Source: Xanthomonas chitinilytica (GTDB lineage: Bacteria > Pseudomonadota > Gammaproteobacteria > Xanthomonadales > Xanthomonadaceae). From it: 64,000 bases of DNA. A program made the position numbers and the translations under genes. The stretch lies in contig NZ_JAPCHY010000004.1 in assembly GCF_026107455.2 (NCBI RefSeq), positions 186,001 to 250,000 of the forward strand. The letters are read 5' to 3'. The stretch's first letter is position 1. The number at the start of each line of letters is the position of its first letter. Shown piece after piece: positions 20,230-30,066 of the stretch. The notes beneath the pieces were generated by a model. It saw only the letters and a list, made by a program, of their open reading frames with translations. It had not been told where the DNA came from and made no database searches.

Positions 20230-22275
20230 TCAGTCCTCGTCCGGATGCGGCTGGTGGGCGGCCACCAGCCGCTGCTGCACCGGTACCGGCACCGGTTCGT
20301 AGTGGCTGAAATCCAGCGAATAGCGGCCGCGTCCGGCGGTGACGGACTTCAGTTCGGCGGCATAGCCGTCCAGTTCGGACAGCGGCACCTGGGCGTGGAT
20401 GACGATCTCGCCGGGCATCGAATCGGTGCCGTTGATGCGCGCGCGCTTGGCCGCCAGCCCGCCGGTGATGTCGCCGGCCTGGGTTTCCGGCGCGGTCACC
20501 TGCAGCGAGACCACCGGCTCCAGCACCTGCGGGGTGGCCTTGGCGATGGCGTCGAGGAAGGCCTTGCGCGCGGCGGTGACGAAGGCCACCTCCTTGCTGT
20601 CGACCGGGTGGTGGCGGCCGTCGTGCACGGTGACGCGGATGTCCTGCAGCGGGAACCCGGCCACCGCGCCGGATTCGAGCACCTGGCGCACGCCTTTCTC
20701 CACCGCCGGCATGAACTGGCCGGGAATGGTGCCGCCCTTGACCTCGTCGACGAACTCGAAGCCGGCGCCGCGCGGCAGCGGCGCCACCCGCAGGAACACC
20801 TCGCCGAACTGGCCGGCGCCGCCAGTCTGCTTCTTGTGGCGGTGGTGGCCTTCGGCCGCGGCGGCGATGGTCTCGCGGTAGGCGATGCGCGGCGTGTGCG
20901 TCACCACCTCCACGCCATGGCGGCCGGTCAGGCGTTCGAGCACGATCCGCAGGTGCAGGTCGGACAGGCCGCGGATCACGGTCTCGTGGGTATCGTCCTG
21001 CTGCTCGATGTTCAGCGCCGGGTCCTCCTGGGCCAGGCGTTCCAGCGCGGCGGCCAGCTTCTGCTCCTGGCCGCGGCTGGCCGGGGCGATGGCCAGGCCG
21101 AACATCGGTTTGGGGAAGGCGATCGGCGCCAGGTGCAGGTGGTCCTGCTCGTGGCGGTCGTGCAGCACCGCGTCGTAGTGGATCTCGTCCACCTTGGCCA
21201 GCGCGGCGATGTCGCCGGCCACCACCATGTCCACCGGCAGGTGTTCCTTGCCCATCAGCCGGAACAGGTGCGCGGCCTTCACCGGCTTGCGGTTGTCGTC
21301 CACCAGCAGGGTCATGTCGCGGTGCATCGTGCCCTGGTACAGGCGGAATACGCCGATCTTGCCGACGAAGGGATCGTTGATGATGCGGAACACGTCGGCG
21401 ACCACCGGCGCCTGCGGATCGGCGCGCACCTCCACCGGCTCGCTGCCGTCGCCGTCGCTGGCGACGAACAGCGGCGGGTTGCCCTCGCCGGGGTCGGGCA
21501 GCAGGTCGTGCGCGATCTGCAGCAATGCCTCGATGCCGGCGCCGCTGCGGGCCGAGACGAAGCACACCGGCACCAGGTGGCCTTCGCGCAGGCACTGCTC
21601 GAAGGCATCGTGCAGTTCCATTCCGGACAGGCCGTCCTCGCCGGCGTCCAGGTAGTGCTCCATCACCGTTTCGTTGATCTCCACCACCTGGTCCAGGATG
21701 CGCTGGTGCCAGGCCGACACCGGGCCGGCATCGCTGTCGCCGCTGTCCTGGCCGAAGCAGTCGACCACATCGCTGCCGCCGCCGGTGGGCAGGTTCAGCG
21801 GCAGCACCTGCGGGCCGAACTCGGCGCGCAGCGCCTCCAGCAGCGCGGCGCAGTCGGTGCCTTCCTGGTCGATCTTGTTGACCACGATGACGCGGCACAG
21901 CTGGCGTTCGCGCGCGCGCTGCATCAGCCGCCGGGTGCCGTACTCGATGCCGCGGCCGGCATCGACCACGATCAGCGCCGTCTCCACCACCGCCAGCGCC
22001 GACAGCGCGGCGCCGCGGAATTCCGGATAGCCGGGGGTGTCGATCAGGTTCAGGTGCAGGTCGGGCCGGTCGATGCCGGCGATGGCGCTGTCGATCGAAT
22101 GCCCGCGCTGTTTCTCCAGGGGATCGTGGTCGGACACGGTGGTGCCGCGTTCGATGCTGCCCGCCGTCTGCAGGGTGCCGCCGGCATGCAGCAGGGCTTC
22201 GAACAGGGTGGTTTTGCCGGCGCCTGGGTGGCCTGCCAGGGCCACGTTGCGGATTTGCCGTGTGCTGTAGGACAT
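20230..22275 (-). CDS. Elongation factor G-like GTPase (second EF-G type)
   Basis: A 681-residue translational GTPase. G1 is AGHPGAGKTTL, G3 is DTPGYPEF and G4 is VNKIDQEG. After the G-domain come the EF-G domains II-V, with VEPVVSLQVTAPETQAGDI and GYAAELKSVTAGRGRYSLDF near the end, typical of EF-G domain V. It differs from the main EF-G by a shorter length and by the divergent G2 region (RGTTVSDHDPLEKQRGHSID), placing it with EF-G-like paralogues of uncertain role. It is a single gene, not in a str operon. Confidence 0.9.
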   Translation of the reverse strand: MSYSTRQIRNVALAGHPGAGKTTLFEALLHAGGTLQTAGSIERGTTVSDHDPLEKQRGHSIDSAIAGIDRPDLHLNLIDTPGYPEFRGAALSALAVVETALIVVDAGRGIEYGTRRLMQRARERQLCRVIVVNKIDQEGTDCAALLEALRAEFGPQVLPLNLPTGGGSDVVDCFGQDSGDSDAGPVSAWHQRILDQVVEINETVMEHYLDAGEDGLSGMELHDAFEQCLREGHLVPVCFVSARSGAGIEALLQIAHDLLPDPGEGNPPLFVASDGDGSEPVEVRADPQAPVVADVFRIINDPFVGKIGVFRLYQGTMHRDMTLLVDDNRKPVKAAHLFRLMGKEHLPVDMVVAGDIAALAKVDEIHYDAVLHDRHEQDHLHLAPIAFPKPMFGLAIAPASRGQEQKLAAALERLAQEDPALNIEQQDDTHETVIRGLSDLHLRIVLERLTGRHGVEVVTHTPRIAYRETIAAAAEGHHRHKKQTGGAGQFGEVFLRVAPLPRGAGFEFVDEVKGGTIPGQFMPAVEKGVRQVLESGAVAGFPLQDIRVTVHDGRHHPVDSKEVAFVTAARKAFLDAIAKATPQVLEPVVSLQVTAPETQAGDITGGLAAKRARINGTDSMPGEIVIHAQVPLSELDGYAAELKSVTAGRGRYSLDFSHYEPVPVPVQQRLVAAHQPHPDED

Positions 22276-22478
22276 GAGCCGTTCCTCCAGTAGCGATGCT
22301 GGGTCGAAAGGGCGTCATGGCTGTCCATGCGGAGCGGCCTGGAGCATGCGGCTCGCAGGGCGGTCATGGCGGAAACGGCAATGTAGCGCGGGCGGCGTCC
22401 ATCGCACGTTGCGACGCACAAGGCCGTAACGCGCGCCACGCTATGGTGGCCCGGTCATTCACACCGAGGAGACACCGC

Positions 22479-22913
22479 ATGGGCATTTCGCGTTATGCCA
22501 CCGCGCATTGGGAAGGCGACCTCAAGAGCGGCAAGGGCCAGCTCAGCACTCCGCAGAGCGGACTGCTGGAAAACACCCGCTATGCCTTCAGCAGCCGCTT
22601 CGGCGACGAGAAGGGCACCAATCCCGAGGAACTGATCGCCGCCGCGCATGCCGGCTGCTTCACCATGGCGCTGTCGGCCAAGCTGACCGAAGCCGGGTTC
22701 CCGCCGACCTCGCTGGACAGCCGTGCCGACGTCGACCTGTCGATGGAGGGCGGGCCGCAGCTTTCGCAGATCCGGCTCAAGGTGAAGGCGGTGGTGCCGG
22801 GCATCGACGCGGCCAAGTTCCGCGCCGTGGCCGACGACGCCAAGCAGAACTGTCCGGTGTCCAAGGCGTTGAGCGCGGTGCCGATCAGCCTGGAGGCCGA
22901 GCTGTCCGGCTGA
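22479..22913 (+). CDS. OsmC-family peroxiredoxin
   Basis: A 144-residue OsmC-type organic hydroperoxide reductase. The first catalytic Cys is in PEELIAAAHAGCFTMALS and the second in DDAKQNCPVSKAL, with the conserved Arg/Glu setting (SSRFGDEKGTNPEEL). The start ATG at 22479 has a strong ribosome site (GAGGAG). It detoxifies organic peroxides, probably with lipoyl or dithiol reductants. It stands upstream of the amidohydrolase on the same strand with a 76-base gap. Confidence 0.94.
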   Translation: MGISRYATAHWEGDLKSGKGQLSTPQSGLLENTRYAFSSRFGDEKGTNPEELIAAAHAGCFTMALSAKLTEAGFPPTSLDSRADVDLSMEGGPQLSQIRLKVKAVVPGIDAAKFRAVADDAKQNCPVSKALSAVPISLEAELSG

Positions 22914-22989
22914 GCCGGGCGGGGAAGCGCGCATTGTGATGGCGGACCGGTGGCGGCATAGTCGTGGCCTGTTTCCCTGGAGCCATCGC

Positions 22990-24684
22990 ATGCGCCGCCT
23001 CGCCTGTCTTGCCCTGCTCGCGCCCTGCCTGCTGTCGTCGACCGCCGCTGCCGAGGTGCAGGTGGTCACCGCCGCGGCGATCCATACCGGCGATCCGGCG
23101 CAGCCGCCGGCCACCGCGCTGGCATGGGACAGCGACGACGGTCGCGTGCTGGCGGTGGGCGAGCGCCGCGCGCTGCTGGAGCTGTACCCGCAGGCGAGGC
23201 ATACCGACGTCGGCCAGGCGGTGCTGGTACCCGGGCTGATCGACGCGCATGCGCACCTGATGTACCTGGGATACGCCCTGATGCAGGCCGACCTGGTCGG
23301 AGCGCGCAGCAAGGACGAGGTGGTCGCCCGCCTGCGCGCGTTCGCCGACACCCTGCCCGAGGGCGAGTGGCTGCGCGGCAACGGCTGGGACCAGAACCTG
23401 TGGCCGGACAAGACCTTTCCCACCGCGGCCGACCTCGACGCGGCGTTTCCCGAGCGGCCGGTATGGCTGGACCGCGTCGATGGCCACGCCGGCTGGGCCA
23501 ACAGCGCGGCACTGCGCGCGGTGGCGGCGAAGCAGGGCGCGCGTGCGCTGGCCGGCGACTGGCAACCGGACGGCGGCCGCATCGAGCGCGACGGCAATGG
23601 CCAGCCCAGCGGCGTGTTCGTGGACGCGGCGATGGCGCTGGTGGCCGACGCGATTCCGCCACTGGACGAAGCCAGCCGCGAACGCGCGCTGGAGCGGGCG
23701 CTGTACAAGGCGGTAAGCAACGGCCTGACCGGCGTGCACGACATGGGCGTATCGCGCGCGGACCTGGCGCTGATGAAGCGCTTCGCCGACGAAGGCCGGC
23801 TGCCGCTGCGCATCGACGCCTATGCCGACGGCAACGGCGACGCGCTGGACGACCTGTGTCGCGACGGACTCTATCGCCATGCCGGCGGCCGGCTGGAAAT
23901 GCAGGGCGTGAAGCTGTTCATGGACGGCGCGCTGGGCAGCCGCGGCGCCGCGCTGCTGGAGGCCTACAGCGACGACCCGCGCAACCACGGCCTGCTGGTG
24001 ACCTCGCCGGAGGACTTCGAGACCGCCGTGCGCAAGGCCGACGGCTGCGGCGCGCAGGTGGCCACCCATGCCATCGGCGACCGCGGCAACCGCATCGTGC
24101 TCGATACCTACGAAAAGGTGCTGGGCGAGCGCAGGGACAGCGACCACCGCTGGCGCGTCGAGCATGCGCAGGTGGTGTCGCTGGACGACATTCCCCGTTT
24201 CGCGCCGCTGGGGGTGATCGCCTCGATGCAGCCCACGCATGCCACCTCGGACATGGGCTGGGCGCAGCAGCGCGTCGGCGCCGAGCGGGTGCAGGGCGCC
24301 TATGCCTGGCAGCGCCTGCTGCAGTCCGGCGCACGGCTGGCGCTGGGTTCGGATTTCCCGGTCGAATCGGTGGACCCGCGGCTGGGCCTGTACGCCGCGG
24401 TGACCCGGCAGGACCGCGACGGCCGGCCACCGGGCGGCTGGCAACCGGAGCAGCGGCTGAGCGCCGCCGAGGCGCTGCGCGGCTTCACCGCCGATGCCGC
24501 CTGGGCCGGTCATGACGAGCAGCAGGTGGGACGGCTGGCGCCGGGCCTGCGCGCGGATTTCGTGATCCTGGACCGCGACCCGCTGGCGGTGCCGGCCGCG
24601 CAGCTGGATGACATGAAGGTGCTGTCCACCTGGATCGACGGCGAGCCGGTATACACGGCCTCGCCGGCCCTCCCGGAAGATTGA
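22990..24684 (+). CDS. Secreted metal-dependent amidohydrolase (YtcJ-like)
   Basis: A 564-residue hydrolase with signal peptide (cleavage near STAAAEV). Metal ligands are seen in PGLIDAHAHL, a further His in QVATHAIGDRGN and in WRVEHAQVVS, and the last acidic ligand in LALGSDFPVESVDPRLGL, matching the YtcJ/NfdA branch of the amidohydrolase superfamily (amidohydro_3). The substrate is unknown; members hydrolyse formamides and cyclic amides. ATG at 22990 directly starts the signal peptide, so the frame beginning at 22936 is not used. Confidence 0.9.
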   Translation: MRRLACLALLAPCLLSSTAAAEVQVVTAAAIHTGDPAQPPATALAWDSDDGRVLAVGERRALLELYPQARHTDVGQAVLVPGLIDAHAHLMYLGYALMQADLVGARSKDEVVARLRAFADTLPEGEWLRGNGWDQNLWPDKTFPTAADLDAAFPERPVWLDRVDGHAGWANSAALRAVAAKQGARALAGDWQPDGGRIERDGNGQPSGVFVDAAMALVADAIPPLDEASRERALERALYKAVSNGLTGVHDMGVSRADLALMKRFADEGRLPLRIDAYADGNGDALDDLCRDGLYRHAGGRLEMQGVKLFMDGALGSRGAALLEAYSDDPRNHGLLVTSPEDFETAVRKADGCGAQVATHAIGDRGNRIVLDTYEKVLGERRDSDHRWRVEHAQVVSLDDIPRFAPLGVIASMQPTHATSDMGWAQQRVGAERVQGAYAWQRLLQSGARLALGSDFPVESVDPRLGLYAAVTRQDRDGRPPGGWQPEQRLSAAEALRGFTADAAWAGHDEQQVGRLAPGLRADFVILDRDPLAVPAAQLDDMKVLSTWIDGEPVYTASPALPED

Positions 24685-24867
24685 GGCCGCAACCGGCGGA
24701 TCGGCCACCACGGACCGCCCTCCGGCGGTTCCGTTGCCGGGATGCCCGGCTTGTTCTTGAGCGGACCGGCTCCGCCTGCCACGACGCCAGCCGTGGAGCG
24801 GCCATGGCAGACGTTCCAGCCGGCGCGGCTGCCTGCTTCCGCGCATCGCGTCGGGTGGGGCCGCGGC

Positions 24868-25485
24868 TTATTCCGATGTGCGGGCCGAATTGCCGAGGTT
24901 GTCGTGCATCTCGCGGATCCACCATTGCGCCGATGAGCCGTCCTCGATGAACCGCATGTGCGTCGCCATCATGGTCAATGCGGCATCGTCGGGCGCCAGC
25001 AGTCGCTTGGCGTAGGTGGGGAGGTCGGGCGCCAGGTCCAGGAAATCGAACCCGTCGTGGTCGAACAGGACCACGTGCCCGGCGTTCTCCCCGGCGGTGG
25101 GTATCAACAGGTAGTTGCCGGTATGGGGCTCTTCGCCCACCACCAGCGCTTCGTCCACCCAGTCCGGCAGGTACTCTTCCCGCTCGCGGTCGTCCAGGTG
25201 CCCGGTCCATGCGCTGAAGTGCGCATGCAGCGTGTCCCATTGCCCGGGCGCGGCGACAAGAATGGCGGCCTCGCCGCTGTGGGCGTCGGCGTAGAACAGC
25301 ACGCTGCCGAATGTGTCGTAGAAATCCTGCAGGCCGGGCAGGGGAGGCACGGTGCGGCCCGCCTGCGGCGGTTCGATCCGGTGGCGGAACGCGATGGACT
25401 TCCTGGATGCCGGATCGGAGATTTCCTCGCACAGGAATTCGCCGGAATGGGCAGCGATGGCGAGTTCCAGTTCCGTCAACTTCAT
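24868..25485 (-). CDS. SMI1/KNR4 (SUKH)-like protein
   Basis: A 205-residue acidic cytoplasmic protein. The central part (LQDFYDTFGSVLFYADAH, GNYLLIPTAGENAGHVVLFDHDGFDF) matches the SUKH/SMI1-KNR4 fold pattern, with the FFDHDGF-type motif. SUKH proteins are often immunity proteins against nuclease toxins, but no toxin gene is adjacent here. ATG at 25483-25485. A second SUKH-like gene lies at 38766-39353. Confidence 0.65.
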   Translation of the reverse strand: MKLTELELAIAAHSGEFLCEEISDPASRKSIAFRHRIEPPQAGRTVPPLPGLQDFYDTFGSVLFYADAHSGEAAILVAAPGQWDTLHAHFSAWTGHLDDREREEYLPDWVDEALVVGEEPHTGNYLLIPTAGENAGHVVLFDHDGFDFLDLAPDLPTYAKRLLAPDDAALTMMATHMRFIEDGSSAQWWIREMHDNLGNSARTSE

Positions 25486-25590
25486 GCCCGATCCCCGTGT
25501 CGTTCCTGTGCTGGCGATTGTCCGATGGCAATGCCCTGGCCGGCCAGTCCCGATGGCCGGGAGGCGCGGCGGCAAGCCGGCCAGCCGCGG

Positions 25591-26613
25591 CTATCGATCC
25601 CGCCCGGACCGGCTCGCGTCGGCCGAAGCCGGCGCGTCCACGCATTGCGCCACGCAGCGGAACCAGGCCGCCGCCGCCGGGTAGTCGACCGTCATCACGA
25701 AGTGCCCCAGGGCATTGCCGCCGAGCGCGCCTTCCACCCGCGCGGCCATCATCCCCGACATGAACCGGTGGAAGTTGGCGTCGGGGCGATGGGTGAACCA
25801 CACCGGCCCGATGCGCTGGCCCGCCAGTTCGAGCGACGGCACTTCGATCATCGCCGAGCCGGTTCCCGCCTGCGCCTTCTCGATCACCCGCCACTCCGGA
25901 TGCGCCTGGCGCCAGGCGCGGAACAGCGCGTCGGAGATCATGCTGGTGGCGCGTTGCGCCGGCAGCCCGTCATCCAGCGCTGCCAGCGCCGCCGGCGCCA
26001 GCACGGTCATCGCGCCGGTATCCAGCAGCAGCGGCACGGGATGGCCGTCGATCGTCGCGGTGATGCGGGGAAAGCTGTTTTCCCGCGCACCCCTGGCGTC
26101 GGTCCTGAACTGCAGCGGCACCCGGACCGCGTCCGCGGGCGCCTGCCAGCCGGCCGGTTCGAGCCGCAACCGCTTCCCGGGATAGTCCCAGGTCCACACC
26201 CGGCTCCCGAACCAGGCCTGTCCCAGCATGCCGTCGTCGTCGCGGGTACCCGGCAGCTCACCGGCCGCGCCGGTCGGCATCACCAGCAACGACGTGTCCG
26301 CCTGCAACGGCGCCGGGATGCCGGCGGCCGTGAGCAGTTCCGGCCACGGCGTTGTCCGCGTATCCGGCCCGAGCTCCTCGACGAGCCCGGCCGGTGCGTC
26401 GTCGGTGTGCAACCGCAACCGCTCGACGGCGGCTTGCCGCAGGAACATGCCGCCTCCGGTATCGGTGTAGAGCAGGAGGTCGCCGGCTTCGCCCGGCACC
26501 TGCAGGTAGACGAGACCGGATTCGAAGCGGGCCGGCAGCTCGGCAGCGGCGGCAGTCGCAAACGTGCAGGCAGCGACGATGGCGAAGAGGGCGCGGGGGA
26601 AATGCAATGGCAT
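25591..26613 (-). CDS. Secreted retropepsin-like aspartic protease with two lobes
   Basis: A 340-residue exported protein (signal peptide to about residue 24). Two catalytic triads D-T-G are present: D51-T-G in LLYTDTGGG and D198-T-G in LLLDTGAMTV. Each is followed ~75-130 residues later by the retropepsin-type closing motif, DGMLGQAWFG...TWDYPGKRLRL in lobe one and EGALGGNALGH...TVDYPAAAAWF in lobe two. Most bacterial retropepsin-like proteins have one lobe and dimerise; this one seems to carry both lobes in one chain, as pepsin does. The ATG 26611-26613 precedes the signal peptide. The substrate is unknown. Confidence 0.75.
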   Translation of the reverse strand: MPLHFPRALFAIVAACTFATAAAAELPARFESGLVYLQVPGEAGDLLLYTDTGGGMFLRQAAVERLRLHTDDAPAGLVEELGPDTRTTPWPELLTAAGIPAPLQADTSLLVMPTGAAGELPGTRDDDGMLGQAWFGSRVWTWDYPGKRLRLEPAGWQAPADAVRVPLQFRTDARGARENSFPRITATIDGHPVPLLLDTGAMTVLAPAALAALDDGLPAQRATSMISDALFRAWRQAHPEWRVIEKAQAGTGSAMIEVPSLELAGQRIGPVWFTHRPDANFHRFMSGMMAARVEGALGGNALGHFVMTVDYPAAAAWFRCVAQCVDAPASADASRSGRDR

Positions 26614-26888
26614 GTCCGTCTCCTGGTGGCTTGGTCCGATGTTGATGCGTGCGCCGGCGAGCGTCATCGGCTCCAAGTCATTGTGTCGATGGTCATGGCG
26701 ATGCAGCGGTGGCGGGCCTCCGTGGCAAGGGGCGCAGGGCGCTTGTCCGCAACGGTGCGGCCGAATGGGGGTGGTTCCGCCCGGTCCGGCCGGAATCGAT
26801 TACCGCCGCCGGGCGCATGGACAGGGGACGGAACGGTGCCTGCCGGCGGCCAGGCGTGGACGTCGACGCCCGGGACGCGCCGGCCCGC

Positions 26889-27923
26889 CTATGGCGCCGC
26901 CTCGGTGACGAGCAGCAGTACGCAACTCTCGTCGTCCAGCATGTGCACCAACCGCATGCCGGGATTGCCCGCCATCCGCAGCAGGCCGGCAACGCCCGCG
27001 GCCCCGGAAGTTGTCGTTGCCGGGCCGCCATCCCGGGCGAGCACATGGACAGCGGCCTCCAGTTCGGCATCGGATACGCTCATCCCGCGCACCCCATGAC
27101 GGCGCAGTGTCTGCACGGCCGGAGCCGATGCCAGGCCGCAGGCCAGCATGGTGGCCGTGGTCCGCAGGTCGCCACCGACAAGCCGGGGATGCCCGTACTC
27201 GAGCGCGGCGGCCACGCACGACGCACGCTCGGGTTCCACCGTCAGCAGTCGCCCCCGCCAGCGCCAATGCTTGGCCAGGCCGCGCGCCACCGCCGCGGCC
27301 AGGCCGCCCACGCCGGCCTGCACGAAGCAATGCGAGGGCTTGCCGCCGATGTCTTCCCGGAACTGCGCCGCCAGTTCGCGGGCGATCACCGCGTAGCCGT
27401 CCATGACATCGGCCACGACGATATCGGACGGATCGCCGGACGTATCCGGTATCAGCAGCCCCATGCCGGCGGCTTCGGCGCGCCTGGCCATCTGCACCGC
27501 ATCGTCGTAGGTGCCATCGACCCGGATGACCCGGGAACCCAGGCCCTCGATGCGTGCGGCGCGTCGGTCCGACACCTGGATGGGCAGGTATACGCAGGCC
27601 CGGGTTCCGGCGTGGTGCGCGGCCGCGGCGACCGCGAGCCCATGATTGCCTTCGCTGGCGCACAACAGCGGCGGCAGGTCCTGTTGGCAACGCACCTGGT
27701 CCAGCGACCGCAGGCCGGCGTGGCGGGCCAGGGCGCGAAGGCCCGCACAGAAGCCACCGAGCGATTTGAAGTTGCCCAAGGGCCGTTGGTTCTCCAGCTT
27801 GACCAGCACGCGGCCGACGCCGGCACGATCGGCCAACGCCGGCAATTCGATCAGGTCGGTCGGGCGGTATGCCGGCCACAGGGCCTGCGGGTGGAAGTCC
27901 AGGGTAGAGAGTCGAGTGTCCAT
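26889..27923 (-). CDS. PLP-dependent ammonia-lyase, diaminopropionate ammonia-lyase-like
   Basis: A 344-residue fold-type II PLP enzyme. K53 in PLGNFKSLGG is the likely Schiff-base lysine, SEGNHGLAVA is the conserved Asn/Gly loop, and FVQAGVGGLAAAVARGL is the phosphate-binding glycine loop. The sequence is nearest to diaminopropionate ammonia-lyases (usually ~400 residues), and more distantly to threonine dehydratases, so deamination of 2,3-diaminopropionate or a related amino acid is the likely reaction. An Lrp-type regulator lies 81 bases upstream on the same strand, and a dipeptidase-like M20 gene is divergent from it. Confidence 0.85.
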   Translation of the reverse strand: MDTRLSTLDFHPQALWPAYRPTDLIELPALADRAGVGRVLVKLENQRPLGNFKSLGGFCAGLRALARHAGLRSLDQVRCQQDLPPLLCASEGNHGLAVAAAAHHAGTRACVYLPIQVSDRRAARIEGLGSRVIRVDGTYDDAVQMARRAEAAGMGLLIPDTSGDPSDIVVADVMDGYAVIARELAAQFREDIGGKPSHCFVQAGVGGLAAAVARGLAKHWRWRGRLLTVEPERASCVAAALEYGHPRLVGGDLRTTATMLACGLASAPAVQTLRRHGVRGMSVSDAELEAAVHVLARDGGPATTTSGAAGVAGLLRMAGNPGMRLVHMLDDESCVLLLVTEAAP

Positions 27924-28004
27924 GCCGCCTACTCTGCACGCACCCTCATGCCGCCAGGCCGCGGATTACACCGGTTCCGTGCGGTTTGGCGGCGTCTTGC
28001 AGGC

Positions 28005-28481
28005 TCAATCCGCCGGCAGCGCCGGAATGGGAATGGACAGTCCGCGCTTGACCACGCTCAGGGCGACGTTGGTCGTGAAGCGGGACACATTGGGGTTCTC
28101 GCTCACCAGCCGTCCCATCAGCGTGTCGTAGGACTCGGTGTCCGGCGCGGCGACCACCAGCACGAAATCGCTCTCGCCGGTGACATAGAACGCCTGCTGT
28201 ATGTGCTCCTGCGCGGCCAGCCAGCGGCGGAGCTGGTTCAGCAGCTCGGGCCGTTCGCGCTCGACCTGCAGCGACACGATGAAGAAGGTGGGGCGCCCCA
28301 GCGCGGCGGGATCGACCACGGCGACCTCGCGTTCGATGACGCCGGCCTCGCGCATCCGTCGAAGGCGACGCTGGATCGACGAGGGCGACAAGGGAACCTG
28401 CGCGGCGAGCTGCTCGGCGGAGGCACCGATATCGTCCTGCACAAGGCGCAGCAGCTGTCGGTCGTAGCGGTCCAGTTCCAT
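28005..28481 (-). CDS. Lrp/AsnC-family transcriptional regulator
   Basis: A 158-residue regulator. The N-terminal helix-turn-helix is seen in LDRYDRQLLRLVQDDIGASAEQ (split: LDRYDRQLLRLV, SPSSIQRRLRRMREAGVIE), followed by the RAM ligand-binding domain (FYVTGESDFVLVVAAPDTESYD, i.e. GESDFVLVV). ATG at 28479-28481. It is transcribed away from the M20 peptidase gene and towards the ammonia-lyase gene, so it probably controls both in response to an amino acid. Confidence 0.95.
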   Translation of the reverse strand: MELDRYDRQLLRLVQDDIGASAEQLAAQVPLSPSSIQRRLRRMREAGVIEREVAVVDPAALGRPTFFIVSLQVERERPELLNQLRRWLAAQEHIQQAFYVTGESDFVLVVAAPDTESYDTLMGRLVSENPNVSRFTTNVALSVVKRGLSIPIPALPAD

Positions 28482-28566
28482 GCGGCCACTTTACGCCAGG
28501 CGCGTGCGCGGAAACGGCAACAAAGGGCCGCAGATTGCGGCGTGGCGGCAGCAAGGTGCAGCCAAG

Positions 28567-30066
28567 ATGTGCTCCCCGCCGAACCTGCACGACCTACTGA
28601 TGAAGCTGCCGGACCTACAGAAGAACATCGACACCGCCTGGGACAGGAGCATCCTGCCGACCCTGCTCGACTACATCGCCATTCCCTGCCTGTCGCCGGC
28701 GTTCGACGCCCAGTGGGCCAGCGCGGGCCACATGCAGCGCGCCCTGGAGCTGCTGGCGGGTTGGGCACGCGGGCAGTTGGCCGACATGCCCGGTGTCTCG
28801 ATCGAAGCGCTGCGCCTGCCCGGCAGGACGCCGGTGCTGCTGGTCGATATTCCGGGCAGCGGCGATTCCACGGCGCTGATCTATGGCCACCTGGACAAGC
28901 AGCCGGCCATGGATGGCTGGACGAACGGCCGCAGCGCCTGGAGTCCCCGGCTGGAGGGCGACCGCCTCTATGGCCGCGGCGGAGCCGACGACGGCTACGC
29001 GCTCTTCTCGGCCGTGGCGGCGATCAAGGCGCTGCACGAACATGGCGGGGAGCGGCCCCGCTGCCTGATCCTGATCGAGGCCAGCGAAGAATCGGGCAGT
29101 CCCGATCTGCCGGCCTATCTGGATTTGCTCGCCCCGCGATTGGCGGCCGTTTCGCTGGTCGTCGCGCTGGACGGCAGCTGCGGCAACTACGATCAGCTCT
29201 GGACCACGACGTCGCTGCGCGGCCAGGTGGCCGGGACGCTGGAAGTACGGACGCTGGAGTCGGGCGTGCACTCCGGCGATGCCTCCGGCGTGGTGGCGTC
29301 CAGTTTCCGGATCGCGCGGCATCTTCTCTCCCGGATCGAGGATCCGCAGACCGGCGAGGTGGTGCCGGCCTTCCATGTCGGGATCCCGGAAGCGAGGCGG
29401 CGGGAAGCATGCGCCGCCGCCGGTTCGCTGGGCGGCAGGCTCGACACCGCATTGCCCATCATCGCCGGCTTGCGCCCGGTCCACCCCGAGCCTCCCGAAG
29501 TCGTGCTCAACCGCAGTTGGCGCCCGCAACTGGCCGTGACCGGGCTCGACGGCCTGCCCGGCACCGCGCACGCCGCGGCGGTGATGCAGCCGGCCACGCG
29601 ACTGAAAGTCAGCCTGCGGCTGCCACCGACCCTTGATGCGGAAGCGGCTTCGCAACGCCTCAAGGCGATCCTGGAGGATGCGCCGCCCTATGCCTGCCGC
29701 GTCGGTTTTTCGCTGGACATGGTATCGCCCGGCTGGAATGCGCCCGCCACGCCGGCGTGGTTGCAGCGCAGCCTGGACAACGCATCGCAACAGGCCTTCG
29801 GCCGGCCCGGTGCGGCCATCGGTGGCGGCGGCGGCATCCCGTTCCTGTCGATGCTGGGCCGGCAGATCCCCGATGCGCAGTTCGTCGTGACCGGCGTGCT
29901 CGGCCCGCTGTCGAACGCGCATGGGCCCGATGAATTCCTGCATCTGCCCACCGCGCGGCGACTGACGGTGGCGCTGGCGTTGCTGTTGCACGACCTGGAA
30001 CGGACGCCCGACGGCGGTCTCGATCCGGTTGCCCCGACTTCCCACCCCGATGGAATGGTTCCATGA
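28567..30066 (+). CDS. M20-family metallopeptidase
   Basis: A 499-residue zinc peptidase. Metal ligands appear in ALIYGHLDKQP (His), YGRGGADDGYA (bridging Asp) and LIEASEESGS (catalytic/ligand Glu pair); the lid domain follows (VRTLESGVHSGDASGV). It belongs to the dipeptidase/carnosinase-like branch. ATG at 28567 is used because AAGG precedes it; ATG at 28600 (MKLPDLQ) is an alternative. The stop overlaps the GST start (ATGA at 30063-30066), so the two are coupled. With the divergent Lrp and ammonia-lyase genes it suggests uptake and breakdown of a specific dipeptide or amino acid. Confidence 0.9.
   Translation: MCSPPNLHDLLMKLPDLQKNIDTAWDRSILPTLLDYIAIPCLSPAFDAQWASAGHMQRALELLAGWARGQLADMPGVSIEALRLPGRTPVLLVDIPGSGDSTALIYGHLDKQPAMDGWTNGRSAWSPRLEGDRLYGRGGADDGYALFSAVAAIKALHEHGGERPRCLILIEASEESGSPDLPAYLDLLAPRLAAVSLVVALDGSCGNYDQLWTTTSLRGQVAGTLEVRTLESGVHSGDASGVVASSFRIARHLLSRIEDPQTGEVVPAFHVGIPEARRREACAAAGSLGGRLDTALPIIAGLRPVHPEPPEVVLNRSWRPQLAVTGLDGLPGTAHAAAVMQPATRLKVSLRLPPTLDAEAASQRLKAILEDAPPYACRVGFSLDMVSPGWNAPATPAWLQRSLDNASQQAFGRPGAAIGGGGGIPFLSMLGRQIPDAQFVVTGVLGPLSNAHGPDEFLHLPTARRLTVALALLLHDLERTPDGGLDPVAPTSHPDGMVP

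Noticed and set aside
20245-22293. 682-codon plus-strand frame
   Set aside because: Antisense to the EF-G-like gene, which has intact G motifs.
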